Source: Burkholderiales bacterium RIFCSPLOWO2_12_FULL_65_40 (GTDB lineage: Bacteria > Pseudomonadota > Gammaproteobacteria > Burkholderiales > Burkholderiaceae_C). Taken from it: DNA of 64,000 nt. This document shows, piece by piece, positions 28,645 to 36,893 of this stretch. The notes under the pieces are model-generated. The model was given only the letters and a program-made list of their open reading frames with translations. It had not been told where the DNA came from and did not search any database. Position 1 is the first letter of the stretch. The number at the start of each line of letters is the position of its first letter. A program made the position numbers and the translations under genes. The stretch lies in contig MESL01000047.1 in the NCBI GenBank assembly GCA_001770955.1, positions 149,204 through 213,203 on the forward strand, given 5' to 3'.

Positions 28645-29537
28645 GGCGCGATGGCCAGGCCCCGCAGCGGGCTGCCGTCGCCGACCACGCCCAGCGGCAT
28701 GGCGCGGCCTGTTTCCAGATCCACGCTGAACAGGCGCGTGCGCGGATCGGCGGCGGTGCTGGCTGCCAGCAGGGCGGTGTTGCTCACGTCGGCAATATCG
28801 AACGACACATCGGCCAGCGGCCCCAGGCCCAGCGGGCCCACGGTGCGCAACTGCCCGGAATTGGGCGAAACGACCGGCGTGGCGCCTTCGCGCGAGCCCT
28901 GCATGACCAGCGCCCCCAGCGCGCGATCGATGGCGTAGTTGGTGGTGAGCTTGTCGTCCTTGGCGTTGTAGGTGTAGGCAGCGGCGGCAATGTCGGCAGT
29001 GCGCCCCGTGTTCACATCGCTCCAGGCGAAGCGCAGCACGGGGTCGGGCTGCACGCCCTCGATGGCGGCATCGCCATCCACCACCGCGCCGGTATCGGGG
29101 TGCAGGCGCAGGTTCTGCCCGGCGCTGGAGACCACACGAATGCGGTCGGCAGCCGGATTGAAGTCGAAGCCGAACACCGTGCCCTGCAGGGGTACGGCCA
29201 AGGGCGCCGTGCCCACCGGGCGCAACGCGCCGGAAGGGACATCCAGGGTGTAGAGGCGGCCCGCCTGTGACAGCGCGTACAGCACGCCCCGCGCCACCCG
29301 GTAGTCGATGCCGACGATCTGCTCGTCCGCCGCCAGACCGGTCACAGGCCGCCGCTCCACGATGCGCCGGGGCTCACCGGCATGGAACACGATCAGTTCA
29401 TGCTGCGCCGTGACAGCCACCAGCTGTTCTCCCAAACCGGCGGGCGGCGAGCCGGCGGCGCACGCCGCCAGGAGGACACCCGCCAAAGCAGCGCCCCCGG
29501 CCGCGCGCTGGCGGCGAAAAATATGCGTCTTTGCCAT
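28641..29537 (-). CDS. DUF4394 domain lipoprotein
   Basis: A 298-residue predicted lipoprotein with signal and lipobox LAGVLLAACAAG. The body is a repetitive beta structure typical of DUF4394: IVGIDYRVARGVLYALSQAG, FGFDFNPAADRIRVVSSAGQ, and AWSDVNTGRTADIAAAAYTY, like blades of a propeller. The function of the domain is unknown; it is usually found on secreted or surface proteins. It is the first gene of the coupled operon with the cupredoxin-like and GGNEF/EAL genes. GGGAAGGG lies a few bases before the ATG. Confidence 0.85.
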   Translation of the reverse strand: MAKTHIFRRQRAAGGAALAGVLLAACAAGSPPAGLGEQLVAVTAQHELIVFHAGEPRRIVERRPVTGLAADEQIVGIDYRVARGVLYALSQAGRLYTLDVPSGALRPVGTAPLAVPLQGTVFGFDFNPAADRIRVVSSAGQNLRLHPDTGAVVDGDAAIEGVQPDPVLRFAWSDVNTGRTADIAAAAYTYNAKDDKLTTNYAIDRALGALVMQGSREGATPVVSPNSGQLRTVGPLGLGPLADVSFDIADVSNTALLAASTAADPRTRLFSVDLETGRAMPLGVVGDGSPLRGLAIAP

Positions 29538-29599
29538 AACCGCCCTTCCCTGTTGATGCGGTGAACACCCGTTGCAGACAGTCTATCCACACCTGAAAT

Positions 29600-29660
29600 T
29601 CATCAAAAACAATAGCTGCAAGCGTTTTACCAATAAGCCTCAAAGGCACTTTTCACTCAA
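29600..29660 (+). repeat. Dispersed repeat, copy 6 (intergenic)
   Basis: Reads TCATCAAAAACAATAGCTGC, AAGCGTTTTACCAATAAGCC, TCAAAGGCACTTTTCACTCA. It fills most of the gap between the DUF4394 gene and the second Crp/Fnr gene. Confidence 0.7.
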
Positions 29661-29675
29661 ACTCCGCACTCTACC

Positions 29676-30386
29676 CTAGTGCATCACGCTCGATCGCAGC
29701 GCTGCCAGGTTCAACACCCGCAGGCCGCCGTATTCGACACGGATGGTGCCCTGGGCCTCCAGGGCGGTCAGTGCTTCGTTCACCCGCTGGCGCGACAGCC
29801 CCACGAGGTAGGCCAGCTCCTGCTGGGTGATGCGCAGCACCTCGCCCACGCCCGGGTACAGGGCCGAGTTGAACAGCACCGCCAGGCTGCGCGCCACGCG
29901 GGCGTCGGGGTTGTTCAGGCGGTCAATCTCGCGCGCTGCGATGAACTGGCCCAGGCGCTCGTTGAGCTGGTACATGACAAAGCGGTTGAAACCGATGGAG
30001 TGGTCCAGCAGCCAATGAAAGCTGTCGATGGGCAACCCGGCCACCACGCTCTTGCGCAGCGCCTGGATGTTGTAGCGGTAGGGCTCGCGCTTGAGCGCCG
30101 TGCCCTCGCCAAACCATCCGCCGGGAGGCAGGCCGGCAAAGGTCATCGTGCCGCCGTCGGCATTGTCGTTGCTCATCTTGAGCAGGCCTTCGATGACGCC
30201 AAACCAGTAGGTGACGGGCCGGCCGATGCGGCAGACGTAGTCGCCCGCGCGGGCATCGCCCACCAGCAGGGCGGCCACGGCACGCTCACGCTCGACGGGC
30301 TGGAGCAATGGCAGCCAGGGAATGCCGGCCAGTTCATCAGGCGTGGGCTGGCGGCGGCGGTGGTGCAATGACAGGTCCTGGTTCAT
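29676..30386 (-). CDS. Crp/Fnr-family transcription regulator
   Basis: A 236-residue regulator. The effector barrel includes VTYWFGVIEGLLKMSNDNAD and GGWFGEGTALKREPYRY. The long dimerisation helix follows, then the winged helix LRITQQELAYLVGLSRQRVN, in which SRQRVNEAL is the recognition helix. There is no cysteine cluster for iron-sulfur binding. It is divergent from the LIV-type uptake operon and is a natural candidate for its regulator, although the palindrome found there does not have standard Crp/Fnr spacing. The end at TAG 29678-29676 and the ATG at 30386 are unambiguous. Confidence 0.88.
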   Translation of the reverse strand: MNQDLSLHHRRRQPTPDELAGIPWLPLLQPVERERAVAALLVGDARAGDYVCRIGRPVTYWFGVIEGLLKMSNDNADGGTMTFAGLPPGGWFGEGTALKREPYRYNIQALRKSVVAGLPIDSFHWLLDHSIGFNRFVMYQLNERLGQFIAAREIDRLNNPDARVARSLAVLFNSALYPGVGEVLRITQQELAYLVGLSRQRVNEALTALEAQGTIRVEYGGLRVLNLAALRSSVMH

Positions 30387-30440
30387 GCCGTGCTGGCCGT
30401 GCGGGGTTTCAACTGGGGCCGATGGCCCCCTGCCGCCTGA

Positions 30441-30448
30441 TTGTCGTT
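30441..30448. promoter_or_regulatory. Half-site of the TTGTC palindrome
   Basis: TTGTCGTT, identical to the left arm of the 18-bp palindrome found 120 bases downstream, but followed by AAAAAACC rather than GACAA. It lies 55 bases before the start of the divergent Crp/Fnr gene. Confidence 0.35.
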
Positions 30449-30560
30449 AAAAAACCGGCGGCTGGCTTGGTACAGGATAGACATACAGCGCCTCCGCCCC
30501 TGTCCATGGTGAACCCTCAGGGTTTCACACGCAGGCGGTTCGGGAATACCATGACCCAAA

Positions 30561-30578
30561 TTGTCGTTGTAAAGACAA
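30561..30578. promoter_or_regulatory. Candidate operator TTGTC-N8-GACAA, site 1
   Basis: TTGTCGTTGTAAAGACAA: 5-bp arms separated by eight bases. Seventeen of 18 positions are identical to the second site at 31855. It is 71 bases before the start of the first substrate-binding protein gene. Confidence 0.6.
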
Positions 30579-30649
30579 AAAAATTCCAATTGCCGCCGGA
30601 TGATGCGGCCGACTGGGCGCCACCCGCCCCCCTTTCAGGAGTTAGCACC

Positions 30650-31822
30650 ATGAAATCCCTGCACACCCAACCCTTGCGCCCCCCTGTCCTGCTGGCTCGC
30701 CGGCGCCTGCTGGCCAGCGCTGTCGCGCTGCCCTGGCTGGGCATGGCGCCCGCTCTGCGCGCCCAGGAAGCGCCGCTGAAGATCTGCCAGTCCACCGCCC
30801 TGAGCGGCCCGCTGGGCGACCTGGGCACGGCCATGCACCAGGGTGCCAAGGCGGCATTTGCCGTGGTCAATGCCCGGGGCGGTGTCAACGGCCGAAAGAT
30901 CGAGCTCGAAGTCCAGGACGACGGCTATGACATCCCGCGCGCACTGGCCAATGTGGACAAATTCCTGGCCGACAAGGATTGCTTCGCCCTCTTCAACTGC
31001 ATGGGCACGCCGATGGTTCAGGCCATGCTGCCCAAGGTACTCGAATCCGGCATCCCTTTCTTCGCCCCGTTCACGGGCGGACAGCTCAGCCGCGTTCCGG
31101 GTGCGCGCAATATTTTCAATATTCGCGCCAGTTACGCCGAAGAGGCCGAGAAGGCCGTGCAACACCTGGCAACGATCGGCATCCGCCGCATTTCCGTGGT
31201 CTACCAGAACAACACTTTCGGCAAGGAAGTGTTCGCAGGCGCGCAGCTGGCCATGGAGAACGCCAAACTGCCCAGTGCCATCACGGCCACGGTGGAGAAC
31301 GATGCCTCCGACGCGGGCAGCGCCGCCCGCAAGCTCGCCGACAGCAATCCCGAGGCCGTGCTGATCGGTCTGGCGGGCAAACCTGCACTGGAGTTCGTCA
31401 AGGCGTTCCGTGCCTTGCGCCAGGGCGTTTCGCTGTACGCGCTGTCGGTACTGGGCACTTCGGCCAACGTCAAGGCGCTGGGCGCGAATGCCACAGGCAT
31501 GGCGATCTCGCAGGTGGTGCCATTGCCCACCAATGTGATCACCCCGGTGGTGCGGGACTTCCAGCAGGCACTCAAGATGCTGGAAACCCCGGTCGAGCCC
31601 TCGCACCTGGCCCTGGAGGGGTACATCAACGCCCGGGTGTTCATTGAAGCATTGCAGCGCGCGGGAAAGAGCCCGACGCGCGCCGCATTCATCGACGCGA
31701 CATGGAGCCTCAAGAAAATCGATCTGGGGGGCTTCGACATCCAGGCCACGACCCCGGAGCGCAATGCTTCGCGCTTTGTGGAACTGACGATGGTCAGCCG
31801 TGACGGCCGCTTTTTGCGCTGA
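30650..31822 (+). CDS. ABC transporter substrate-binding protein, LivK-like (first copy)
   Basis: Periplasmic ligand-binding protein of the Leu/Ile/Val-type (type I) family, 390 residues. The N-terminus (LLARRRLLASAVALPWLG, then a cleavage after LRAQ) is an export signal with an arginine run that could be Tat or Sec. The mature part begins KICQSTALSGPLGDLGTAMH and carries the family block VNARGGVNGRKIELEVQDDG. AGGAG lies just ahead of the ATG. It precedes the acyl-CoA ligase gene and is separate from the second binding protein of the same locus at 36894. A diverged, non-amino-acid ligand is likely given the ligase neighbours. Confidence 0.9.
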   Translation: MKSLHTQPLRPPVLLARRRLLASAVALPWLGMAPALRAQEAPLKICQSTALSGPLGDLGTAMHQGAKAAFAVVNARGGVNGRKIELEVQDDGYDIPRALANVDKFLADKDCFALFNCMGTPMVQAMLPKVLESGIPFFAPFTGGQLSRVPGARNIFNIRASYAEEAEKAVQHLATIGIRRISVVYQNNTFGKEVFAGAQLAMENAKLPSAITATVENDASDAGSAARKLADSNPEAVLIGLAGKPALEFVKAFRALRQGVSLYALSVLGTSANVKALGANATGMAISQVVPLPTNVITPVVRDFQQALKMLETPVEPSHLALEGYINARVFIEALQRAGKSPTRAAFIDATWSLKKIDLGGFDIQATTPERNASRFVELTMVSRDGRFLR

Positions 31823-31854
31823 TGGGGCGAACCCGATCGGGAGTTTCCCCTAAA

Positions 31855-31872
31855 TTGTCGTCGTAAAGACAA
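31855..31872. promoter_or_regulatory. Candidate operator TTGTC-N8-GACAA, site 2
   Basis: TTGTCGTCGTAAAGACAA, one base different from site 1. It lies in the gap between the first binding-protein gene and the AMP-dependent ligase gene, about 107 bases before the ligase start, where a second promoter would be expected. Confidence 0.6.
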
Positions 31873-31978
31873 GATAACGTCAAAGTCGGTCTTACGATGG
31901 GTACCAGCTGAGTGGCCATGGGCCACGCTTCCGGCCCCCGCCGGATTGACGGACATCTTGCAACTGATAGGAACCGGA

Positions 31979-33913
31979 ATGAAGACCACGTTCCCGCAAC
32001 TGCTGCTCAAACACGCAGCCGAGCGCCCCACCGACGCGGCGCTGCGCGAAAAAGAATACGGCATCTGGCAGACATGGACCTGGAAAGACACGGCTGAAAC
32101 CGTGCGGCATCTGGCTTGTGGCTTGCTCGCACTGGGCTTCCAGCGTGGTCAGAATCTGGCCCTGGTAGGCGACAACCGTCCCCACCTCTATATGAGCATG
32201 GTGGCCGTACAGAGCATTGGCGGCGTACCCATTCCGCTCTACCAGGATGCCGTGGCCTCTGAAATGGCCTTCGTGATGGAGGATGCCGAAGTCCAGTTCC
32301 TGTTTGCTGAAAACCAGGAACAGGTCGACAAGCTGCTGGAAGTGCGCGAAACCGTGCCCGGCATGGCACACATCATTTATGACGACCCGCGCGGCCTGCG
32401 CAAATACGACCAGCCCGGCCTGATCAGCACCGAAAAACTCAAGGAACTGGGTGCCGAATGGGACCGCACCCACGCAGGCGCCTGGGATGCCCAGGTGGCA
32501 CAGAACAGGCCCGACGATGTGTCGGTGATCCTCTACACCTCGGGCACCACCGGCAAGCCCAAGGGTGTGTGCCAGACCCACGCCAGCTTCATTGGCTCCG
32601 CGCAGGGTGGCGTCGAGGTCGATGGCCTGAACCCCAAAGACAACGTGATCTCCTACCTGCCACCGGCCTGGGTGGGCGACCACCTGTTCTCGCTGGCCCA
32701 GTGGCTGGTGGCGGGCTTCACCATCAACTGCCCCGAATCGGCTGCCACCGTCTCGATCGACCTGCGCGAGATCGGCCCGACCTATTACTTCGCTCCTCCG
32801 CGCGTGTTTGAAGGCATGCTGACCTCTGTCTCCATCCGCATGGAAGACGCGGCCCCCTTCAAGCGCTGGATGTATGCCAAGGCCATGGACCTGGCCCGGC
32901 GCGTGGGCTCGGACATCCTCGACGGCAAGCCGGTGGGTTTGATGGACCGACTGATGTACACCCTGGGTGACATCACCATCTACGGCCCGCTGCGCAACGT
33001 CATGGGCCTGTCGCGCATCCGCGTGGCCTACACCGCGGGCGCTGCCATCGGCCCGGACCTGTTCCGCTTTTTCCGCTCCATCGGCATCAACCTGAAGCAG
33101 CTCTACGGCCAGACCGAGACCTGCGCCTATGTGTGCATCCAGAAAAACGGCCAGGTCAAGCTCAACACCGTGGGCCAGGCTGCACCCGGCATCGAGTTGA
33201 AAATCGCCGACAACGGCGAAGTGCTGGTCAAGGGTGTGTCGGTGCTCAAGGAGTACTACAAGCGCCCCGACGCCACGGCCGAGGTCATCGATGCCAATGG
33301 CTACTTCCACACGGGCGATGCCGGCGTGCTCGACCAGGACGGGCACCTGCGCATCATCGACCGCGCCAAGGACGTGGGCAAGCTCACCGCTGGCGCCATG
33401 TTCGCGCCCAACTACATCGAGAACAAGCTCAAGTTCTTCCCGCAGATCAAGGAAGCCGTGTGCTTCGGCCATGGCCGCGACCAGGTTTGCGCCTTCATCA
33501 ACATCGACTACGAGGCCGTGGGCAACTGGGCCGAGCGCCAGGGCCTGCCCTACGGCGGCTATGTGGACCTGGCCTCCAAGCCCCAGGTGCTGCAGCTCAT
33601 CGCCGAGTGCATCGGCCAGGTCAATGCCGATCTGGCAGGCGAGCCTGGCATGTCGGACACGCAGGTGGCACGCTTCCTGGTGCTGCACAAGGAACTGGAC
33701 CCCGATGACGACGAGCTGACCCGCACCCGCAAAGTGCGCCGCAACTTCATCGCGCAGAAATATGGCGTGCTGGTCGATGCGCTCTACGGCGGGCGCACCG
33801 AGCAGTTCATCGAAACCCAGGTCAAGTTCGAGGATGGCCGCACGGGCAGTGTGAGCGCCACGCTGCAGATTCTCGACGCCAAGATCCATGCGCCTGCCAA
33901 GGTCAGTGCCTGA
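31979..33913 (+). CDS. AMP-dependent acyl-CoA synthetase/ligase
   Basis: A 644-residue adenylate-forming enzyme that activates a carboxylic acid with ATP and joins it to CoA. The P-loop motif is ILYTSGTTGKPKGVCQTHAS, the A5 motif is YGQTETCAYVC, and the A7/A8 region is GYFHTGDAGVLDQDGHLRII then DRAKDVGKLTAG. Length and the FAPPRVFEGML block resemble long-chain fatty-acid CoA ligases (FadD15/Acsbg type). ATG 31979 is preferred because AGGA lies six bases upstream; an in-frame TTG at 31946 would add 11 residues. It is followed within 18 bases by the LivG-like gene, so transport and activation are coupled. Confidence 0.93.
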   Translation: MKTTFPQLLLKHAAERPTDAALREKEYGIWQTWTWKDTAETVRHLACGLLALGFQRGQNLALVGDNRPHLYMSMVAVQSIGGVPIPLYQDAVASEMAFVMEDAEVQFLFAENQEQVDKLLEVRETVPGMAHIIYDDPRGLRKYDQPGLISTEKLKELGAEWDRTHAGAWDAQVAQNRPDDVSVILYTSGTTGKPKGVCQTHASFIGSAQGGVEVDGLNPKDNVISYLPPAWVGDHLFSLAQWLVAGFTINCPESAATVSIDLREIGPTYYFAPPRVFEGMLTSVSIRMEDAAPFKRWMYAKAMDLARRVGSDILDGKPVGLMDRLMYTLGDITIYGPLRNVMGLSRIRVAYTAGAAIGPDLFRFFRSIGINLKQLYGQTETCAYVCIQKNGQVKLNTVGQAAPGIELKIADNGEVLVKGVSVLKEYYKRPDATAEVIDANGYFHTGDAGVLDQDGHLRIIDRAKDVGKLTAGAMFAPNYIENKLKFFPQIKEAVCFGHGRDQVCAFINIDYEAVGNWAERQGLPYGGYVDLASKPQVLQLIAECIGQVNADLAGEPGMSDTQVARFLVLHKELDPDDDELTRTRKVRRNFIAQKYGVLVDALYGGRTEQFIETQVKFEDGRTGSVSATLQILDAKIHAPAKVSA

Positions 33914-33931
33914 GACACCGGAAAGCACCCC

Positions 33932-34717
33932 ATGACCCAGAAAAAAATTGGTGACGTCATCCTGGACGTCAAGAACATCAGCCTGCGCTTTGGCGGCGTG
34001 AAGGCCCTGACCGACATCTCCTTCAATGTGAAAGAGCATGAAATCCGCTCCATCATCGGCCCCAACGGTGCCGGCAAGAGCTCGATGCTCAACTGCATCA
34101 ACGGCGTGTACACACCCTCGGAGGGCTCCATCACCTTCCGTGGCAAGACCTTCGACCACATGAACTCGCGCCAGGTGGCCGAGATGGGCGTGGCCCGCAC
34201 CTTCCAGAACCTGGCGCTGTTCAAGGGCATGAGCGTGATCGACAACATCATGTCGGGGCGCAACCTCAAGATCAAGAGCAACCTGTTCATGCAGGCGCTG
34301 CGCATTGGCCCCGCCGAACGCGAGGAGATCGCGCACCGCGAAAAGGTCGAGCACATCATCGACTTCCTCGAAATTCAGGCCTTCCGCAAGACCCCCGTGG
34401 GTCAATTGCCTTACGGCCTGCAAAAGCGCGTGGACCTGGGCCGGGCCCTGGCCATGGAGCCCCAGGTGCTGCTGCTCGACGAGCCCATGGCCGGCATGAA
34501 CGTCGAAGAGAAGCAGGACATGTGCCGCTTCATCCTAGACGTGAACGACGAGTTCGGCACCACCATCGTGCTGATCGAGCACGACATGGGCGTCGTGATG
34601 GACATCTCCGACCGCGTCGTGGTCCTGGACTACGGCAAGAAGATCGGCGATGGCGAGCCTGAAGAGGTGCGCAACAACGAAGACGTGATCCGCGCCTATC
34701 TGGGCACCAGCCACTAA
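33932..34717 (+). CDS. LIV-type ABC transporter ATP-binding protein (LivG-like)
   Basis: First ATPase subunit of the uptake system, 261 residues. Walker A GPNGAGKSS is at 43-51, the family-specific signature is LPYGLQKRVDLGRAL, and Walker B is VLLLDEPMAGMNVEE. The C-terminus IGDGEPEEVRNNEDVIRAYL is the LivG type. It has a longer insertion than the amino-acid LivG proteins around NLKIKSNLFMQALRIGPAER, as in LivG relatives next to acyl-CoA ligases. It lies between the ligase and the LivH-like permease in a tight operon. Confidence 0.95.
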   Translation: MTQKKIGDVILDVKNISLRFGGVKALTDISFNVKEHEIRSIIGPNGAGKSSMLNCINGVYTPSEGSITFRGKTFDHMNSRQVAEMGVARTFQNLALFKGMSVIDNIMSGRNLKIKSNLFMQALRIGPAEREEIAHREKVEHIIDFLEIQAFRKTPVGQLPYGLQKRVDLGRALAMEPQVLLLDEPMAGMNVEEKQDMCRFILDVNDEFGTTIVLIEHDMGVVMDISDRVVVLDYGKKIGDGEPEEVRNNEDVIRAYLGTSH

Positions 34718-34733
34718 GGCGGGAGACAAGCAA

Positions 34734-35663
34734 ATGGCATTCTTTCTTGAAACTCTGATTGGCGGCCTGATGGCAGGCATGCTGTATTCCCTGGTGGCCC
34801 TCGGCTTCGTGCTGATCTACAAGGCCTCGGGCGTTTTCAACTTCGCTCAGGGGGCCATGGTGCTGTTCGCAGCGCTGGCCATGGCCCGGTTTGCCGAGTG
34901 GATTCCGAAGTGGACCGGCATCGACAACATGGTGCTGGCCAACCTGGCAGCCTTTGTGATCGCAGGCATCGTCATGTTCGCCGTCGCCTGGCTGATCGAG
35001 CGTCTGGTGCTGCGCCACCTGGTCAACCAGGAAGGCGCCACACTGCTGATGGCCACGCTGGGCATCACCTACTTCCTCGAAGGTCTGGGCCAGACGATCT
35101 TCGGCAGCGACATCTACAAGATCGATGTGGGCATGCCCAAGGATCCGGTGTTCCTGTTCGAATCCATGTTCCAGGGCGGTGTGCTCGTGAACAAGGAAGA
35201 CGTGATCGCCGCCGGCATCGCCGCCACACTGGTGTTGCTGCTGAGCATCTTTTTCCAGAAAACCAAGACCGGTCGCGCCCTGCGTGCCGTGGCGGACGAC
35301 CACCAGGCCGCACAGTCCATCGGCATTCCGCTCAACCGCATCTGGGTCATCGTCTGGTGCGTCGCCGGTGTCGTGGCCCTCGTGGCCGGGATGATCTGGG
35401 GCTCCAAGCTAGGCGTGCAGTTCTCGCTCACCACCGTGGCGCTGCGCGCCCTGCCAGTGGTGATTCTGGGGGGCCTGACCTCGGTGCCCGGCGCCATCAT
35501 CGGCGGCCTGATCATCGGCGTGGGAGAAAAGCTCTCCGAGGTGTACCTCGGCCCCTTCGTGGGCGGCGGCATCGAAATCTGGTTTGCCTATGTGCTGGCC
35601 CTGGTGTTCCTGCTGTTCCGTCCGCAAGGTCTGTTCGGCGAAAAGATCATCGATCGCGTCTGA
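34734..35663 (+). CDS. LIV-type ABC transporter permease (LivH-like)
   Basis: An inner-membrane permease of 309 residues with about eight hydrophobic helices. The N-terminal block FLETLIGGLMAGMLYSLVAL and GFVLIYKASGVFNFAQGAMV are the standard LivH start. The cytoplasmic coupling loop region includes RALRAVADDHQAAQSIGIPL. It pairs with the LivM-like gene that follows after 27 bases. Gene order G-H-M here, with F further downstream, differs from the enterobacterial livKHMGF. Confidence 0.95.
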   Translation: MAFFLETLIGGLMAGMLYSLVALGFVLIYKASGVFNFAQGAMVLFAALAMARFAEWIPKWTGIDNMVLANLAAFVIAGIVMFAVAWLIERLVLRHLVNQEGATLLMATLGITYFLEGLGQTIFGSDIYKIDVGMPKDPVFLFESMFQGGVLVNKEDVIAAGIAATLVLLLSIFFQKTKTGRALRAVADDHQAAQSIGIPLNRIWVIVWCVAGVVALVAGMIWGSKLGVQFSLTTVALRALPVVILGGLTSVPGAIIGGLIIGVGEKLSEVYLGPFVGGGIEIWFAYVLALVFLLFRPQGLFGEKIIDRV

Positions 35664-35690
35664 CCCCACAAGAATAAGAAGGAAAGAATC

Positions 35691-36767
35691 ATGTTCTACC
35701 GTGAAAATGGCCAGTTCAAGACCAGCTACCGGGCGGACCAGCAGGTCTTCCCGATCGCCCAGGACCGCATTGCCCTCGCCCTGCTGCTGGCCGTAGCCTT
35801 CCTGGTGGTGCCCATGCTGGCCACCGATTATTTTTACCGCGCCATCCTGATCCCGCTGGTCATCATGTCGATGGCTGCGCTCGGCGTGAACATCCTCGTG
35901 GGCTACTGCGGACAGATCTCGCTGGGGTCCGGCGCCTTCATGGCGGTGGGTGCTTACGGTGCCTTCAACTTCTTCGTGCGCTTCCCGGGCATGCCGCTGA
36001 TTCCTGCGCTGATCCTGGGCGGCCTGTGCGCCACCTTCTTCGGCATTCTGTTCGGTCTGCCCAGCCTGCGCGTCAAGGGTCTGTACCTGGCCGTGGCCAC
36101 GCTGGCCGCGCAGTTCTTCAGTGACTGGATGTTCCTGCGCATCAAGTGGTTCACCAACAACTCCGACTCGGGTTCGGTGTCGGTGAACAACCTGCAGGTT
36201 TTCGGCATGCCCATCGACAGCGCCGTGAGCAAGTACATCTTCTGCCTGGCCCTGCTGGTGGTGGTGGCCATGCTGGCCAAGAACCTGGTGCGCGGCGCCA
36301 TCGGCCGCGAGTGGATGGCCATCCGCGACATGGACGTGGCCGCTGCCGTGATCGGCATCCGTCCCATGTACGCCAAGCTAAGCGCTTTCGCCGTCAGTTC
36401 CTTCATCGTCGGCATGGCTGGCGCGCTGTGGGCCTTCGTGCACCTGAGTTCCTGGGAGCCTGCCGCGTTCTCGGTGGAAATCTCGTTCCGCCTGCTGTTC
36501 ATGGTGATCATCGGCGGCATGGGATCCATCATGGGCGCGTTCTTTGGTGCGACCTTCATCGTGGTGCTGCCCATTTTCCTGAACCAGTTCCTCCCGGCGC
36601 TGGCAAGCCTGTTCGGGTTCGAGATTTCCACGGCCGCTGTATCGCACGCCGAACTGATGATCTTCGGCGCCCTGATCGTCTGGTTCTTGATCGTCGAGCC
36701 CCATGGCCTGGCCAAGCTGTGGTCCATCGGCAAGCAAAAGCTCCGTCTGTGGCCGTTCCCTCACTAA
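35691..36767 (+). CDS. LIV-type ABC transporter permease (LivM-like)
   Basis: Second permease, 358 residues with about ten hydrophobic segments. Typical LivM motifs are ALGVNILVGYCGQISLGSGA near residue 65 and FGLPSLRVKGLYLAVATLAA. The coupling region reads REWMAIRDMDVAAAVIGIRP. It is followed by 126 non-coding bases and then the second binding-protein gene. GAAGGAAAG lies just before the start. Confidence 0.95.
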   Translation: MFYRENGQFKTSYRADQQVFPIAQDRIALALLLAVAFLVVPMLATDYFYRAILIPLVIMSMAALGVNILVGYCGQISLGSGAFMAVGAYGAFNFFVRFPGMPLIPALILGGLCATFFGILFGLPSLRVKGLYLAVATLAAQFFSDWMFLRIKWFTNNSDSGSVSVNNLQVFGMPIDSAVSKYIFCLALLVVVAMLAKNLVRGAIGREWMAIRDMDVAAAVIGIRPMYAKLSAFAVSSFIVGMAGALWAFVHLSSWEPAAFSVEISFRLLFMVIIGGMGSIMGAFFGATFIVVLPIFLNQFLPALASLFGFEISTAAVSHAELMIFGALIVWFLIVEPHGLAKLWSIGKQKLRLWPFPH

Positions 36768-36893
36768 GAGCACAGCCCTTGAGGAAACCCCTTACTCGCA
36801 ATCCCCGATACGTCAACGGTGCATTGCCGCGTTAACTGTCTGTCCAACTGGTTTTTTCCCGTGCTTCAACACTTTCATTCAAAGGAGACATCC

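Noticed and set aside
30561..30578. The TTGTC palindrome as a standard Crp or Fnr site
   Set aside because: Arms and spacing (18 bp in total, eight-base gap) do not match TGTGA-N6-TCACA or TTGAT-N4-ATCAA, so the adjacent Crp/Fnr protein is only a candidate.
31892..34423. An 843-codon open frame on the minus strand opposite the ligase and livG genes
   Set aside because: Antisense to two well-supported genes, with biased composition and no recognisable motif.
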